This document shows, one piece after another, positions 1-8,724 of a stretch of DNA of 64,000 nucleotides. Below the pieces are notes generated by a model. It saw nothing but the letters and a program-made list of their open reading frames with translations, was not told where the DNA came from and ran no database searches. Where the stretch lies: contig CM053246.1 of assembly GCA_028583405.1 (NCBI GenBank), positions 25,206,412 through 25,270,411 of the forward strand, given 5' to 3'. The position numbers and the translations under genes were made by a program. The DNA comes from Pogonophryne albipinna. Lineage: Eukaryota > Chordata > Actinopteri > Perciformes > Artedidraconidae. The stretch's first letter is position 1. Each line of letters starts with the position of its first letter.

Positions 1-1254
1 TTTCTATCCATTCCACCCAACATTTACAAGAGTGACCACTTGAGTAGATTGGTAGTTTAAAGGGAGCTGATACCGTTAGCTTGTTAAAACAATCTCCAAG
101 TGACATGTGTGTGGCAGGCATTGAGTAATGACAGCATCTCATTTTTCTATTTCTGCTCCCACCGATGCAATAGAAAAATTCCAATGCTTTATCGGTGCCT
201 TCACTCCTGTGTGAGGATCTGTTCATTATTCAGATAAAGTAACCAGATCGGGTTTTAATGCCAGGTGTTTTCAGATGTTGTTTCATTGTACCAATACATT
301 ATTCCCTTTTCAATCTTTGTGTTTGACAGGTTCAATATAAACTTGTCTTGGATAGTTATTTATGCATTGCGAGCTTGACAACAATTGTTTGAAAAAAGAG
401 CATCGCACAGATCAATGTGGTTCTACAGATGTCATAATATTGGTTATCAAATAGAAAAGGTTTTAAGACACCAAACAAAACAATTTCATATGTGCATGTT
501 ATTATGTAATATGTGTTTCTAGTAAACAATGCCAGTCTTATTAAAACACAAGTGAAATTAAGGATACATAAAGACTTTGCTCTCACTAAATGCAATAAGT
601 TCCAGAGAGGGAATGGTTTTAAAGTATTTGGCAGTGTTTGCTATTTTCTACAGTGTGAAACTGATCATAATGGTTGAGTTTAGGTAACGTAAACAAGTGT
701 GTTTGTTTGACCAATACACCTTCACTCTGTCAACAGACTTTTGCAGCATTACTAATACTGTTACTCTGAGTATCTAATATTGATAGCATGGGGTTATCTT
801 GGATATACCATGCAGCCTGGTGCCTGCATTGATGTCAAGAACCCAAAAACCTCTAGCCAAGCTTTGTATTCGAAGCCCTATGAGACCAGGCTGCACTGTC
901 AATCCAAAGGCACTATTTTTACTTCCTAGCCAATATTTTTCAAAGGAACTGAAAAACTGTTATTATAATTTCAGATATTACAGTCAGAGACATCTTGGCC
1001 ACTCTAATAATCTAACACCTTGTGCAAAGAACTGTGAAATTCTCATTATCCTTTTTTGTTATTCCTTTTAAATGGCTAAATTAGCCTGATAGTTTGTTAG
1101 ATAACTAAGCTTAGTGTATCTGGGTCAGGAGCTACTGAAAATGTTAATGATCATCCATTAAAATGTTTTAACTTGTACAGGTAAGTTCTCTTTGCTATGT
1201 GTCTGCTCTTGTCACTGAGAATTATCGAGTATGCAGGTGCGATTATGACCCTCT
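1..1254. other. Unannotated flank, no gene recognised
   Basis: AT-rich sequence with only short, unsupported open frames, the longest being about 90 codons near 799-1071 with no recognisable domain. I see no terminal repeat, simple repeat or splice-flanked exon. It ends where the DIRS-like element begins at a GTT trinucleotide. Confidence 0.6.
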
Positions 1255-1432
1255 GTTCTATATCGTATAAGGCTTCGCCCTCTAAGGCTATCGCTATTGG
1301 GTTAATCCCACTGCACGTGTGCAGCACTGACAGATTTATTCCACGCCCACCTACGACGTGGGCCCCACCTCCAGGCTCACTTCCGTATAAATAGGAAGCA
1401 GGCCTTACAATCCACTCCTACTTTTCTTCAGC
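1255..1432. repeat. Left inverted terminal repeat of the DIRS-like element
   Basis: About 178 bp is nearly the reverse complement of the right terminal repeat, starting at GTTCTATATCG and ending at CTTTTCTTCAGC. The outermost ~30 bases differ from the right copy: this side has the TATATCGTATAAGG version and the right side has a longer CTATACTCATAG version. Both versions recur side by side in the internal complementary region. Unequal outer ends are normal in DIRS elements. Confidence 0.93.
1386..1393 (+). promoter_or_regulatory. TATA box of the DIRS-like element
   Basis: TATAAATA lies in the left terminal repeat, about 180 bases upstream of the CxxC zinc-finger start of the gag-like frame. 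Its reverse complement is at 6779-6786 in the right repeat, so both ends carry a potential promoter facing inward. Assignment as the element's promoter is inference from position and sequence. Confidence 0.5.
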
Positions 1433-1567
1433 ACTCCGTTGCAGAAGCATTGACAGGAAAAACAAGTTCTTTTAAGAGCTACTCACTGAAAAACAAAGAT
1501 TCCTCCTAAAAAGCTTTGTTTTTCTAGTAGGGAGACTGGGCAGGAAAGTCAAGGCGGCGTTAGGAGT

Positions 1568-2759
1568 TGCCCCGTGTGCGGGACGGGCTACATCATGAGT
1601 ATGGACAGGCACTCACTGTGTGAGTCCTGCCTGGGAATAGAGCATGCGAACGCTGCTCTTACTCCCGGGGTATCATGCTCGCATTGTGCCCGCCTCCCGC
1701 TGGCCCTCAGACAGCAGAGAGCAGACGCTCTCGCTGCGGCAGAGGTCGAGGACGATTGGACCGTCCAGGAGGAATACTCCGGGGACAAAGCCATTGATTT
1801 CCTGGATCCGAATGGCGGGCACGAGTCGGACGACTACGCCCCTCCATTCAGGGATCACCGGGTGATTCCCCCATTATCTCTCCCCTCCGGACGGAGGAGA
1901 CAGGTAGGGGACCCGGTGTAGGTCCGGTGTATGATCCCGTGATCCCTATCTCCGCCATCTCGGCGTTACCGTCGATTGGCGGGATACTCCTGGAACTTCC
2001 GGAGATTATATCCAAGGCGGCCGCCTGGAGAAATCTCCCCGTTCCCCTAGCTCAGGAGAGCTCGCCTCCGGATGATATGTCCGGGGTGTTCACCCGAGTA
2101 CACAGGGTAAGGAGTGACCCGGTCTGGCCACGCTTCCCGGCCATATAGCGTTGCTGTCAAACTCCATGGAGACTATGTCCTCAGTGGAGGCTGAGGAGAT
2201 AGGTAAGGCGTCCAGTACTGCACTCACACGGTGCGCAGCAGTCGCAGTCTCGCAGGCGCGGATTGCGGCGTGGGCGACACAGATCCATCGGTACCTCTGG
2301 CTACAGCAGGGGAACATAATGGAGGGTGCAGGAAAGGATTTGCTGGAGGCTCCAATCAGTCCGGGCGGACTATTTGGACCACAGTTCCACACCATGGTGG
2401 AGACTATGAAGTCTGCGGCAGAGCAGGCAGACGACATAAGGCGTCACGCTAGCTGGCTTCAGGATAAACGTCCTCAGCAACAGCAGCGGCAGCAACGACA
2501 GCCCGCAGCCCCCGCAACAGTCTCAACGGGGGCAGCGCGGACAGCGGCGAGAGCAACAACGGCGTCAGCGCCCTTCGGCAGCTGCAGGGGCTCCATCCCA
2601 GGTCTCCGCTCCTCAGCCGCAGAGACAGGATCTGCAGGCGGCGAGTCGGAGGGGAAGGAAGAACACCCGCTCCTGGTCTGCTCCTCCGAGAGAACCTCCG
2701 AGGAAGCAGAACCGAAGATGACTCTTTGGTGGGGTTATGTGGGAAGAGCGGATTGTTAA
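1568..2759 (+). pseudogene. DIRS gag-like ORF (ORF1), frameshifted
   Basis: The N-terminal part (1568-1921, frame 2) has three CxxC pairs, CPVC, CESC and CSHC, spaced like a zinc-binding head seen in vertebrate DIRS ORF1 proteins. It is followed by an acidic stretch. The reading continues in frame 1 to about 2148 and then in frame 0 from 2151 to 2759. That last segment is alanine- and glutamine-rich, with a polyglutamine-like QQQQRQQRQ segment. The use of three frames implies at least two indels, so the gag is probably non-functional as one protein. The start codon is unclear: the first in-frame ATG (1595) lies after the first CxxC, so the true start is upstream or has been lost. The nucleocapsid/structural role is inferred from position in the element. 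Confidence 0.7.
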
Positions 2760-2826
2760 TAGAAATGATTCAAATCTCAGCAGTGTGTCTGTAGCAACTG
2801 TGTCTCACGTATCCCCCACACTAGTC

Positions 2827-3060
2827 AGACCGGCTGCCAGTAATCTATTGATTAAAAGGCAGCAGGATTTGTTGCATAAACCATCTGTTGTTAACCTGTC
2901 GGCTAATAAACAGAGGACCTCACCGTTAGAGCCAGCTGTGTCTAATCTGTCGGTTAGCAAGCAGCGAGGCTCGCTGTATAAGCCTGCTGTATTTAACCAG
3001 TCGGTTATAAGACAACAGCGCTTGACATATAAATCGGCCGCTTCTACCCTTTTCGGGCAG
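2827..3060 (+). repeat. 51-bp tandem repeat (17-residue period) in the DIRS gag-RT interval
   Basis: Four diverged consecutive 51-bp units start at 2827, 2878, 2929 and 2980, with a partial fifth at 3031. In frame 1 they encode 17-residue units of the form (K/E/R)PAxSNLSxxKQRxxLx, for example KPSVVNLSANKQRTSPL and EPAVSNLSVSKQRGSLY. The frame stays open from 2737 to 3114. The period is exactly a multiple of three, so the array was probably translated. No known domain is recognised. Confidence 0.8.
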
Positions 3061-3242
3061 CAAGCAGCGCGGTTTTTCCTCTGTATCAGTTGTGCCTACA
3101 CACAGTCGTATTAAGCCTAGCGCGGCTGTTACGCATGAGGTGAAAAGCACTGCACACACCCCCGCGAGTGGGAGCGGAAACCCGCCTCAGGGTTCTGTTT
3201 ATGATAGACAGAGACAGGATGAGAGTCGGTGTGTGATGCAGC

Positions 3243-5282
3243 GTGTGGAGACCCCTGCGCAGCCCTTTAGGGCGGGGCCCCCCTTGGGTTGTTTCACAAA
3301 CAACGGCGGCAAGGGCTCTGGCATGGCTTGTCACCATGACTACCACAGCACAACAAAAACAGGTACGCCCGCTCTCAGAGCAGTGCTCAGAGTGGAGGCG
3401 GCTATGTTTAATGGACGGATGGATGAGCAGGCTGATCAGCAGAGGATACTCTCTGCAATTTGCCTTACCCCCCCCCCCGCAGTTCAAAGGGATTCAGGAA
3501 ACACTTCTGTCATCCCAAGAACAGTGTCTTGCGCTCCAGTCAGAGCTGCGGGAACTCCTGTTAAAGAGAGCAATTTCCAGGGTTCCTCAAGGGGAAGAAA
3601 ATCAAGGGTTTTTACTCCCGTTATTTTCTTATCCCGAAAAAGACCGGGGGGATGAGACCCATCCTAGATCTGTCAGCATTCAACAGAGTGATACGAAAAA
3701 GGCCGTTTCACATGCTGACAATCAAACAGGTAATGGAGTGTGTGCGCCAAGGAGACTGGTGCACCTCCATAGACCTAAAGGATGCTTACTTCCACATAAC
3801 CATCATCCCAAAACACAGGAAATTCCTGCGTTTTCATTCCAGGGAACAGCGTATCAGTTCAACCGGCTGCCGTTCGGATATTCCCTGGCTCCACGCACTT
3901 TTTCGAAGTGTGTGGAGACGGCACTGGAGCCGCTACGCAGAGGAGGGATGAGAGTGTTATTTTATCTGGACGACCTGCTGTTGCTGGCTCGCTCCAGAGA
4001 GGAAGCTGCTTTACAGACGGTACAGCTTGTATCTCACCTGTCAAGCCGGGGTTTCATAATCAATTGGGAGAAGAGCTGTCCTCTTCCTACCCAGATCATC
4101 ACGTATCTGGGAATGGAATTCAACTCAGCCCGCATGAGAGCACGACTCTCACAGCGGCGAGTGGAGAATTTGACAGCTCTCCTCAGGAGCGTCACACCCG
4201 GCAGGGTGGTGACAGCCCTTACCGTGATGCAGCTGTTGGGCATGATGTCAGCTGGTCACGTGGTGATTCCCCTGGGTCTCCTTTACATGAGGAGACTTCA
4301 GAGGTGGTTTATTCGCCTGCGCATCGACCCAGTGCGTCAGAGGAGACGCAGGGTGTGCATTCCTCTATCCATAGGTTTGGATCTGACCTACTGGAAAAAT
4401 CCCCACATCCTGTCAGTGGGGGTTCCCCTCGGCAGAGTGACGTCACACACATCGGTGTTTACGGACGCATCGCTCTCAGGGTGGGGGGGAACTTGCATGT
4501 CGCAGGCAGTGGGGGACACTGGCCGCCTCACATGTCCCTCCATATAAACACGCTGGAATTACTCGCCATATGGAAAGTAATCCAGCACTTCGCCCCGTTG
4601 CTGACGAATCATCATGTGTTGATTCGAACAGACAACAAGACGGCGGCAGCCGGCGTAAATCGTCAAGGAGGTGTACGATCAGCGCAGCTGCTGGACACAG
4701 CCAGACGGCTGTTGTGCTGGGCGCGCACACACATACTCTCGATCAGAGCAGTATATATTCCCGGCGAGCTGAACAAAGGGGCAGACCTCATGTCCAGGGG
4801 AGGTCCTCGACAAAGGGGACTGGAGCCTCCACCCCGAGCTGGTCTCCCAAGTATGGAGCCGGTTCGGGAGAGCGGAGGTAGATCTGTTCGCTGCGCGCGG
4901 GAACGCGCAATGTGCTCTATGGTTCTCCCTGAGAAGGCAGGATCACCCCCCTCTGGGGGTAGACGCTTTCGCACACAGACCTTGGCCCAGGGGGTTACTG
5001 TACGCTTTCCCACCAGTCCCTCTGATCCCTCGGTTCCTGGACCGAGTGCAGGAAGAGCGACTGATAGCGGTCTTAATAGCCCCGGAGCGCACAGGAGCGT
5101 CCTGGTTTCCCTGCATACAACGGATGCTGTCAGGGAGACCGTGGGAAATTCCGTGGCGGGGGGATGCTCTCTCCCAGGCGGAGGGAGCAATCAGCGGTCA
5201 CCCAGTGTTAGGCCAACGTTTGTGGGCATGGCCCCTGAACGGGAACACTTGGAGGGGCTCGGCCTCTCTCAAGAGGTTATGA
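3243..5282 (+). pseudogene. DIRS reverse transcriptase/RNase H polyprotein, multiply frameshifted
   Basis: The RT begins in frame 0 (from about 3243) and passes to frame 1 at a T-run near 3608. There it holds the LDL-containing fingers region and the catalytic SIDLKDAYFHI block. It returns to frame 0 near 3832, with the LPFGYSLAPRTF motif and the catalytic YLDD box at 3963-3974. RNase H starts with VFTDASLSGWG (Asp at 4464-4466), slips to frame 2 at a G-run near 4511 and continues through INTLELLAIW and RTDNKTAA. It slips back to frame 0 near 4815. The C-terminal part (DWSLHPELV, VDLFAARGN) then runs to 5282 and overlaps the recombinase ORF; this is where DIRS elements carry a Dam-like methyltransferase-related segment. 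At least four frameshifts, three of them at homopolymer runs, make it a pseudogene. Catalytic residues are still visible. A few shifts could be assembly errors at homopolymers. Confidence 0.9.
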
Positions 5283-6277
5283 ATACCATTCAGGGATCTA
5301 GAGCCGCGTCCACCAGGGCATCTTACACAGCCAAATGGACAGCGTTCCAGAATTGGTGTGTAGGGAAAGGCATGGACCCCGTGGCGTGTCCCCTGCCTCA
5401 CGTGCTATCATTCCTCCAGCTGTTGCTGGACAGGAACTTGGCATATAGCACAATAAAAACATATGCGGCTGCCATTTCTTCGTGCCATGGAGGTTTTGGG
5501 ATCAGTACGGTGTTTAGTCACCCTCTGACAAAACGTTTCCGGCGAGGAGTACAGAGACTCAGACCAGTATCACGCGCTTTAGCGCCTCAATGGGATTTGG
5601 CTGTAGTACTGCGAGCACTAAGCAAAGCCCCTTTTGAACCATTGGAGCAGGTTCCCCTAAAGTTTCTGTCAGCCAAGGTGGCTCTGCTCTTGGCTCTGAC
5701 ATCAGCTAAAAGGGTGAGTGACTTGTCTGCTCTCTCGGTGGCTCCGTCATGTCTCCAGATCCAAGGAGATGGCAGCTCAGCGGTGTTGCGCCCGAACCCG
5801 GTTTTTATGCCAAAGGTGATCACAAGCTCGTTTAGGTCGAGAGTGATAACCTTGGAAGGCTTCTTTCCCCCTCCTCACAAATCGGAGGAGGAAGCCACAT
5901 CTCATCTCCTCTGTCCCGTGCGCGCGCTGGCATGCTATGTTGCACGCACGGCTGCTTTACGCAAATCCCAGCGGCTATTTGTGCATTATAGAGAGCGCTC
6001 AATAGGGCAGCCTCTATCGGCACAACGTTTGTCACACTGGCTGTGTGAGGCGGTGTCACAAGCGTATGTTTCCTCTGGGTTGGAGCCCCCGGAAAACATT
6101 AAGGCGCACAGCACCAGGAGAATATCAACTTCTACGGCGTTGCACGGGGGAATGACAGTGGAAGACATTTGCATTGCTGCATCTTGGTCTTCACCCTGTT
6201 CTTTCATTCGGTTTTATTTGAGGGATGTCTCCCAGTCATCTCTGACACACTCAGTACTGAATAGTCTGCCAGAGTGA
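5228..6277 (+). CDS. DIRS tyrosine recombinase, intact ORF
   Basis: This gene would join a circular DNA copy to the genome by site-specific recombination through a covalent 3'-phosphotyrosine, replacing the integrase of LTR elements. From the ATG at 5228 the frame is open for 349 codons, close to the usual size. An N-terminal SAM-like core-binding region (about residues 15-95; TRASYTAKWTAFQNWC) precedes the catalytic domain. The conserved residues are present: first Arg in SAKRVSDL (5711-5713), His-x-x-Arg in AHSTRR (His 6107-6109, Arg 6116-6118) and Tyr in RFYLR (6215-6217). The frame is also open upstream into RNase H, so the start is a choice: this Met lies just before the recombinase homology. 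It overlaps the RT/RNase H tail in another frame, typical of DIRS. Unlike gag and RT it shows no break. Confidence 0.88.
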   Translation: MAPEREHLEGLGLSQEVMNTIQGSRAASTRASYTAKWTAFQNWCVGKGMDPVACPLPHVLSFLQLLLDRNLAYSTIKTYAAAISSCHGGFGISTVFSHPLTKRFRRGVQRLRPVSRALAPQWDLAVVLRALSKAPFEPLEQVPLKFLSAKVALLLALTSAKRVSDLSALSVAPSCLQIQGDGSSAVLRPNPVFMPKVITSSFRSRVITLEGFFPPPHKSEEEATSHLLCPVRALACYVARTAALRKSQRLFVHYRERSIGQPLSAQRLSHWLCEAVSQAYVSSGLEPPENIKAHSTRRISTSTALHGGMTVEDICIAASWSSPCSFIRFYLRDVSQSSLTHSVLNSLPE

Positions 6278-6567
6278 GTAGGATCGGGGGGTTTTCAAAG
6301 GCATGTCCTCTCTCCTGCCTGTCGGCATTAGAGAGCGGCCTTTTGTTCCCCTCTCTTGGTTGTTCCTAAATAAGTGGGACTCGATCTCTACTTTTAGAAA
6401 CGACAGGTAGCCCGAGTAAGCCTACCTTCATTCCCTGATGGAGAAATATTCATTGTTGGGGGAAAAAAAATGCTATATTTCCAGGGAAGGTGATGCTCCA
6501 TTTCGCACGGCGAAATGGACATGGGTTATTAACTGAGTAGGTGTGGTTTTGTGCTTCTGGCAACGGA

Positions 6568-6730
6568 CGGAACCAGTGGGGCGTAGACTACATCCTGCTT
6601 CGCCCTTAACCCAATAGCGATAGCCTTAGAGGGCGAAGCCTTATACGATATAGAACTGGGGTTACGTAATGTAACCCAGCTTCTATGAGTATAGGCGCAG
6701 CCCTCTAAGGTTCGGGCCCCACTGGTTCCG
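6568..6730. repeat. 15-bp perfect inverted repeat bracketing the internal complementary region
   Basis: CGGAACCAGTGGGGC at 6568-6582 is the exact reverse complement of GCCCCACTGGTTCCG at 6716-6730. The pair encloses the internal complementary region, so the RNA could fold into a stem presenting it. This is seen directly; any role in template folding during circle formation is inference. Confidence 0.8.
6606..6710. other. Internal complementary region (ICR) of the DIRS-like element
   Basis: Two blocks join head to head. Bases 6606-6656 are the reverse complement of the element's left end (1255 to about 1305). Bases 6654-6710 are the reverse complement of its right end (about 6885 to 6941). 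They meet at AAC (6654-6656), the complement of the GTT found at both outer ends. In DIRS1 replication this region is thought to template the joining of the two ends into a circle. Confidence 0.92.
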
Positions 6731-6736
6731 CGAATA

Positions 6737-6941
6737 GCTGAAGAAAAGCTGTTGGAGTGGATTGTAAGGCCTGCTTCCTATTTATACGGAAGTGAGCCTG
6801 GAGGTGGGGCCCACGTCGTAGGTGGGCGTGGAATAAATCTGTCAGTGCTGCACACGTGCAGTGGGATTAACCCAATAGCGATAGCCTTAGAGGGCTGCGC
6901 CTATACTCATAGAAGCTGGGTTACATTACGTAACCCCAGTT
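6737..6941. repeat. Right inverted terminal repeat of the DIRS-like element
   Basis: About 205 bp, the inverted copy of 1255-1432. It is about 27 bases longer because of an outer extension containing TTACATTACGTAACCCC. It ends in GTT at 6939-6941. It contains TATTTATA (6779-6786), the reverse of the left TATA box. Confidence 0.93.
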
Positions 6942-7379
6942 CCTAAGGGTACCATTTGTATTACAGGTAAATTAAGTGGTAAACACAAAAAGTCAAAACA
7001 ATATGAATGAAAATCGAATTTTGCTCAGAGCTTTGAAAAGGCTGCGACTTCAATGTTGTTTTTAATCCCATCATATTTTCAGCTCTCCATCTCTCTCTGG
7101 ATGCTTTCAAAACACTCTTGTTTACGACTGGTTTGCATCAAAGATCCCAAACTTTCGCTGCACAGCAGAACCACAGTAATGATGGATTAAGTGAAAATGG
7201 TTTAAACAATATGCTCGGTCTCATTATGTGCACTGTCACTCATTGGCTTATTTATTATGCAATGTGTAAGCTTCCGTTCAGCAAAATTCAGCAGTGTTAT
7301 CTTCAACTCAGCGATGCAAAGTTCTCCAAAGTTCTAATGCCAGGCTGTATTTTCCAAATGTCTGTAACTTAGACACTCT
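6942..7379. other. Spacer between DIRS-like and Tc1-type elements
   Basis: AT-rich unique-looking sequence. Nothing recognised; an 84-codon open frame at 7118-7372 has no recognisable domain. Confidence 0.5.
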
Positions 7380-7720
7380 TACACTGAACAAAAATATAAA
7401 CGCAACACTTTTGTTTTTGCTCCCATTTTTCATGAGATGAACTCAAAGATCTAAAACATTTTCTATATACACAAAATAACCATTTCTCTCAAATATTGTT
7501 CACAAATCTGAAAAAATCTGTGATAGTGAGCACTTCTCCTTTGCCGAGATAATCCATCCCACCTCACAGGTGTGGCATATCAAGATGCTGATTAGACAGC
7601 ATGATTATTGCACAGGTGTGCCTTAGGCTGGCCACAATAAAAGGCCACTCTGAAACGTGCAGTTTTGCTTTATTAGGGGGGTCTGGGGGGGTCCGAAAAC
7701 CAGTCAGTATCTGGTGTGAG

Positions 7721-7778
7721 GGGTAGGGGTAGGGTTAGGGTTAGGATTAGGGTTAGGGGTAGGGTTAGGGTTAGGGTA
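7721..7778 (+). repeat. Telomere-like TTAGGG/TAGGGG repeat inside the left arm
   Basis: About ten 5- to 6-base units of TTAGGG, TTAGGA and TAGGGG sit in the left arm of the Tc1-type element. The inverted copy in the right arm (7876-7904) is only about half as long, so the tract has expanded or contracted since the arms were duplicated. It is an interstitial, element-borne tract and not a chromosome end. Confidence 0.85.
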
Positions 7779-7780
7779 AT

Positions 7781-7855
7781 GTTGTGAATTGAGTGGCCCA
7801 TGGTGGTGGTGGGGTTATGGTAATGGAAGGCGTATGTTATGGACGACGAACACAG
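7781..7855 (+). pseudogene. Tc1-type transposase relic (25 codons)
   Basis: In frame with 7781 the sequence reads VAHGGGGVMV then a diverged EGVCYGRRTQ. This is the catalytic-core stretch of Tc1-like transposases that normally reads close to GGGGVMVWAGVCY. A TGA stop lies at codon 4. It forms the loop of the fold-back element and shows that the element is an internal deletion derivative of a transposase-coding parent. Confidence 0.75.
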
Positions 7856-8430
7856 GCCACTCGATTCACAACATTACCCTAACCCTACCCCTACTCCTAC
7901 CCCTCACACCAGATACTGACTGGTTTTCGGACCCCCCCAGACCCCCCCCAATAAAGCAAAAATGCACGTTTCAGAGTGGCCTTTTATTGTGGCCAGCCTA
8001 AGGCACACCTGTGCAATAATCATGCTGTCTAATCAGCATCTTGATATGCCACACCTGTGAGGTGGGATGGATTATCTCGGCAAAGGAGAAGTTCTCACTA
8101 TCACAGATTTTTTCAGATTTGTGAACAATATTTGAGAGAAATGGTTATTTTGTGTATATTGAAAATGTTTTAGATCTTTGAGTTCATCTCATGAAAAATG
8201 GGAGCAAAAACAAAAGTGTTGCGTTTATATTTTTGTTCAGTGTAGTTTATTAAGTTTGATCCCAGATGCAAGTATCAAGTACTGTAGAAAGGTAAGGAAA
8301 TTATACATGAATTTGCATTCAATTCATTCATTCTTTGTTAGTACTTTTCAATGATGCTTTATAACTGATTTAGATGGTTCCCTCAGTTAATCTGGTTGTC
8401 TAATCAAGGGCCATTCAGACAGCTGGAAAG

Positions 8431-8560
8431 TGCAGATGCCATTTGGAGGACACTTTATCCAAAGCAACGCGCAGTAAGAGAAGTGCCTCTTCAGTGTGGT
8501 GACCTGCGGGGAATCGAGCCACTAACTCTTTGTAAGTAATCACTAAGCTGCACAGAAGGC
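8431..8560 (-). mobile_element. tRNA-derived SINE remnant
   Basis: On the minus strand GGCTCGATTCCCC (near 8508-8520) resembles a tRNA B box (GGTTCGANTCC). On the plus strand CACTTTATCCAAAGCAACGCG resembles a segment widespread in fish SINEs. The copy is diverged and its edges are approximate. It is not a functional tRNA gene: no cloverleaf can be drawn. Confidence 0.5.
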
Positions 8561-8685
8561 GGATTACTTACTGTGGACAACATGCATATCTGAAACACAA
8601 CTGTATACAGCTGTCATGTTCACATTTTACTAAAAACGACATCTTTCTTGTTTATTATCTTCTTTCTGTTCAATGATGTGTAGGA

Positions 8686-8724
8686 TTGTTGAAAGGTGCT
8701 ATATAAATAAACTTGCCTTGCCTA
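8686..8724 (+). repeat. LINE/SINE 3' tail fragment with CTTGC repeats
   Basis: TTGTTGAAAGGTGCTATATA, then AATAAACTTGCCTTGCC, is the reverse complement of the start of the nested insertion at 43591. The two are therefore copies of one family in opposite orientations. The gcTATATAAAta-plus-pentamer ending is a common 3' tail of fish L2-type LINEs and their SINEs. The 5' extent is unclear. Confidence 0.65.

Larger units (their letters stand above)
1255..6941 (+). mobile_element. DIRS1-like tyrosine-recombinase retrotransposon, structurally complete but partly decayed
   Basis: The element has the DIRS1 architecture. It runs from a left inverted terminal repeat (1255-1432) through a gag-like ORF, reverse transcriptase/RNase H and a tyrosine recombinase to an internal complementary region (6606-6710) and a right inverted terminal repeat (6737-6941). 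GTT occurs at both outer edges (1255-1257 and 6939-6941) and its complement AAC sits at the internal junction (6654-6656). That is the expected signature of DIRS elements, which integrate as circles by recombination instead of by an integrase. Consistent with this, I see no target-site duplication. Length is about 5.7 kb, near the usual 5-6 kb. Gag and RT/RNase H contain frameshifts, so the copy is unlikely to be autonomous. Family assignment is from domain order and motifs; the subfamily is not known. Confidence 0.93.
7382..8242. mobile_element. Non-autonomous Tc1/mariner-type fold-back element with long inverted arms
   Basis: The element starts CACTGAACAAAAATATAAAC and ends with its inverse. 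It is bracketed by TA (7380-7381 and 8243-8244), the Tc1/mariner target duplication. The two arms (7382-7797 and 7856-8242) are near-complete reverse complements over about 390 bases, far longer than a usual 30-bp or 200-bp TIR. A 58-base centre holds a transposase relic. The outer ~290 bases of each arm match the long terminal sequences I associate with a widespread fish Tc1-type family. The inner parts of both arms include mirrored G/C-rich and telomere-like repeats. It encodes no functional transposase and could move only in trans. Confidence 0.88.

Noticed and set aside
1588..1858. Minus-strand open frames across the DIRS gag and recombinase
   Set aside because: They are antisense shadows of the plus-strand element ORFs and carry no motifs.
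3243..4547. Old retroviral or LTR-retrotransposon pol gene
   Set aside because: There are no LTRs, protease or DDE integrase. The RT type, recombinase and inverted terminal repeats identify a DIRS-like element.
7721..7778. Chromosome end or true telomere
   Set aside because: The TTAGGG-like tract is short, degenerate, mirrored in the other arm and enclosed by transposon ends with normal sequence on both sides.
8431..8560. Functional tRNA gene on the minus strand
   Set aside because: Only a B-box-like segment is present. There is no cloverleaf, and the flanking sequence matches SINE structure.
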